A stretch of DNA of 5,305 bases from Maricaulis sp. (GTDB lineage: Bacteria > Pseudomonadota > Alphaproteobacteria > Caulobacterales > Maricaulaceae). The notes beneath the pieces are model-generated. The model did no database searches. It was given only the letters and a program-made list of their open reading frames with translations, and was not told where the DNA came from. The stretch covers positions 1 through 5,305 of the forward strand of contig NZLV01000150.1 of NCBI GenBank assembly GCA_002694345.1, read 5' to 3'. Numbering within the stretch: the first letter of the stretch is position 1; every line of letters starts with the position of its first letter. Shown here piece by piece: positions 5,053 through 5,305 of this stretch. Position numbers and translations under genes: made by a program.

Positions 5053-5305
5053 ATGATCCTTCTTGCTGAAGAAGCCGGTCACGGTTCCAGCCACGGCCCG
5101 GCCCTGTTCTCGGCCGAATGGTTTGCCGCTCAGCCGAGCGACCCGACCTTCTATGCCTTCCTGGCCTTCATCGCCTTCTTCGCGATCCTGGCCTATTTCG
5201 GTGTCCACAAGACCATCGCCAAGACGCTCGACGAGCGCGCGGACGCGATCAAGTCGGAACTGGAAGAAGCCAAGCGTCTGCGTGAGGAAGCCCAGGAAAT
5301 GCTGG
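5053..5305 (+). CDS. atpF: F0F1 ATP synthase subunit b, 3'-truncated by the window edge
   Basis: This is the second stalk subunit, partner of b'. 84 codons are visible with no stop; alphaproteobacterial b subunits are usually about 160-180 aa, so roughly half is present. A non-conserved N-terminus (MILLAEEAGHGSSHG) precedes one membrane helix at about 33-51 (FYAFLAFIAFFAILAYFGV). The hallmark cytoplasmic start of the stalk follows: HKTIAKTLDERADAIKSELE and then EEAKRLREEAQEML, matching the b-subunit pattern of a hinge followed by an amphipathic helix. ATG 5053 is supported by a strong ribosome site and by the two-base spacing from the atpF' stop. There is no other Met before residue 83. The N-terminal 30 residues might face the periplasm; I see no convincing cleavable signal. 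Confidence 0.95.
   Translation, partial: MILLAEEAGHGSSHGPALFSAEWFAAQPSDPTFYAFLAFIAFFAILAYFGVHKTIAKTLDERADAIKSELEEAKRLREEAQEML

Noticed and set aside
4624..5208. Antisense Ala/Ser-rich frame across atpF' and atpF
   Set aside because: Shadow of the Ala/Glu-rich stalk helices; it spans two confirmed + strand genes and their junction.

Overview
The window is GC-rich, densely coding DNA, all of it read on the + strand. It looks like an alphaproteobacterium, most likely a Caulobacterales/Maricaulales-type marine or stalked lineage. Three things point there. The chromosome-segregation SMC protein has the compact, tryptophan-containing hinge typical of alphaproteobacterial SMCs. The F0 part of the ATP synthase forms its own operon in the order atpI-atpB-atpE-atpF'-atpF with no F1 genes following directly. 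The peripheral stalk uses two different b-type subunits (b' and b), as in alphaproteobacteria, phototrophic bacteria and chloroplasts. The species-level guess is inference only.

Layout: positions 1-2835 hold the last ~944 codons of smc; the N-terminal head with Walker A lies upstream of the window. A 123-base gap (2836-2958) separates smc from the atp genes. It contains an AT-rich dyad (2843-2860), a sigma70-type promoter (about 2883-2911) and a 12-bp palindrome touching the atpI start (2945-2956). The F0 operon follows: atpI (2959-3279), atpB (3343-4119), atpE (4181-4405), atpF' (4484-5050) and atpF (5053 to the window edge, truncated at 84 codons).

How the genes work together: subunit a (AtpB) and the c-ring (AtpE) form the proton-translocating rotor interface. 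b' and b anchor the F1 head as a heterodimeric stator, and AtpI is a small membrane accessory protein implicated in c-ring assembly. The key residues are visible: Arg183 in subunit a and Glu57 in subunit c. The c subunit has the H+-type rather than the Na+-type ligand context. SMC is an unrelated chromosome-organising ATPase that only shares the neighbourhood; the promoter in the gap argues for separate transcription of the F0 operon.

This is a conserved housekeeping locus, and I see no mobile element, CRISPR array, RNA gene or defence system. The points worth a second look are regulatory: the G-free leader and strong ribosome site before atpE, the strong hairpin between atpE and atpF', the dyad and palindrome flanking the atpI promoter, and the graded Shine-Dalgarno strength along the operon.
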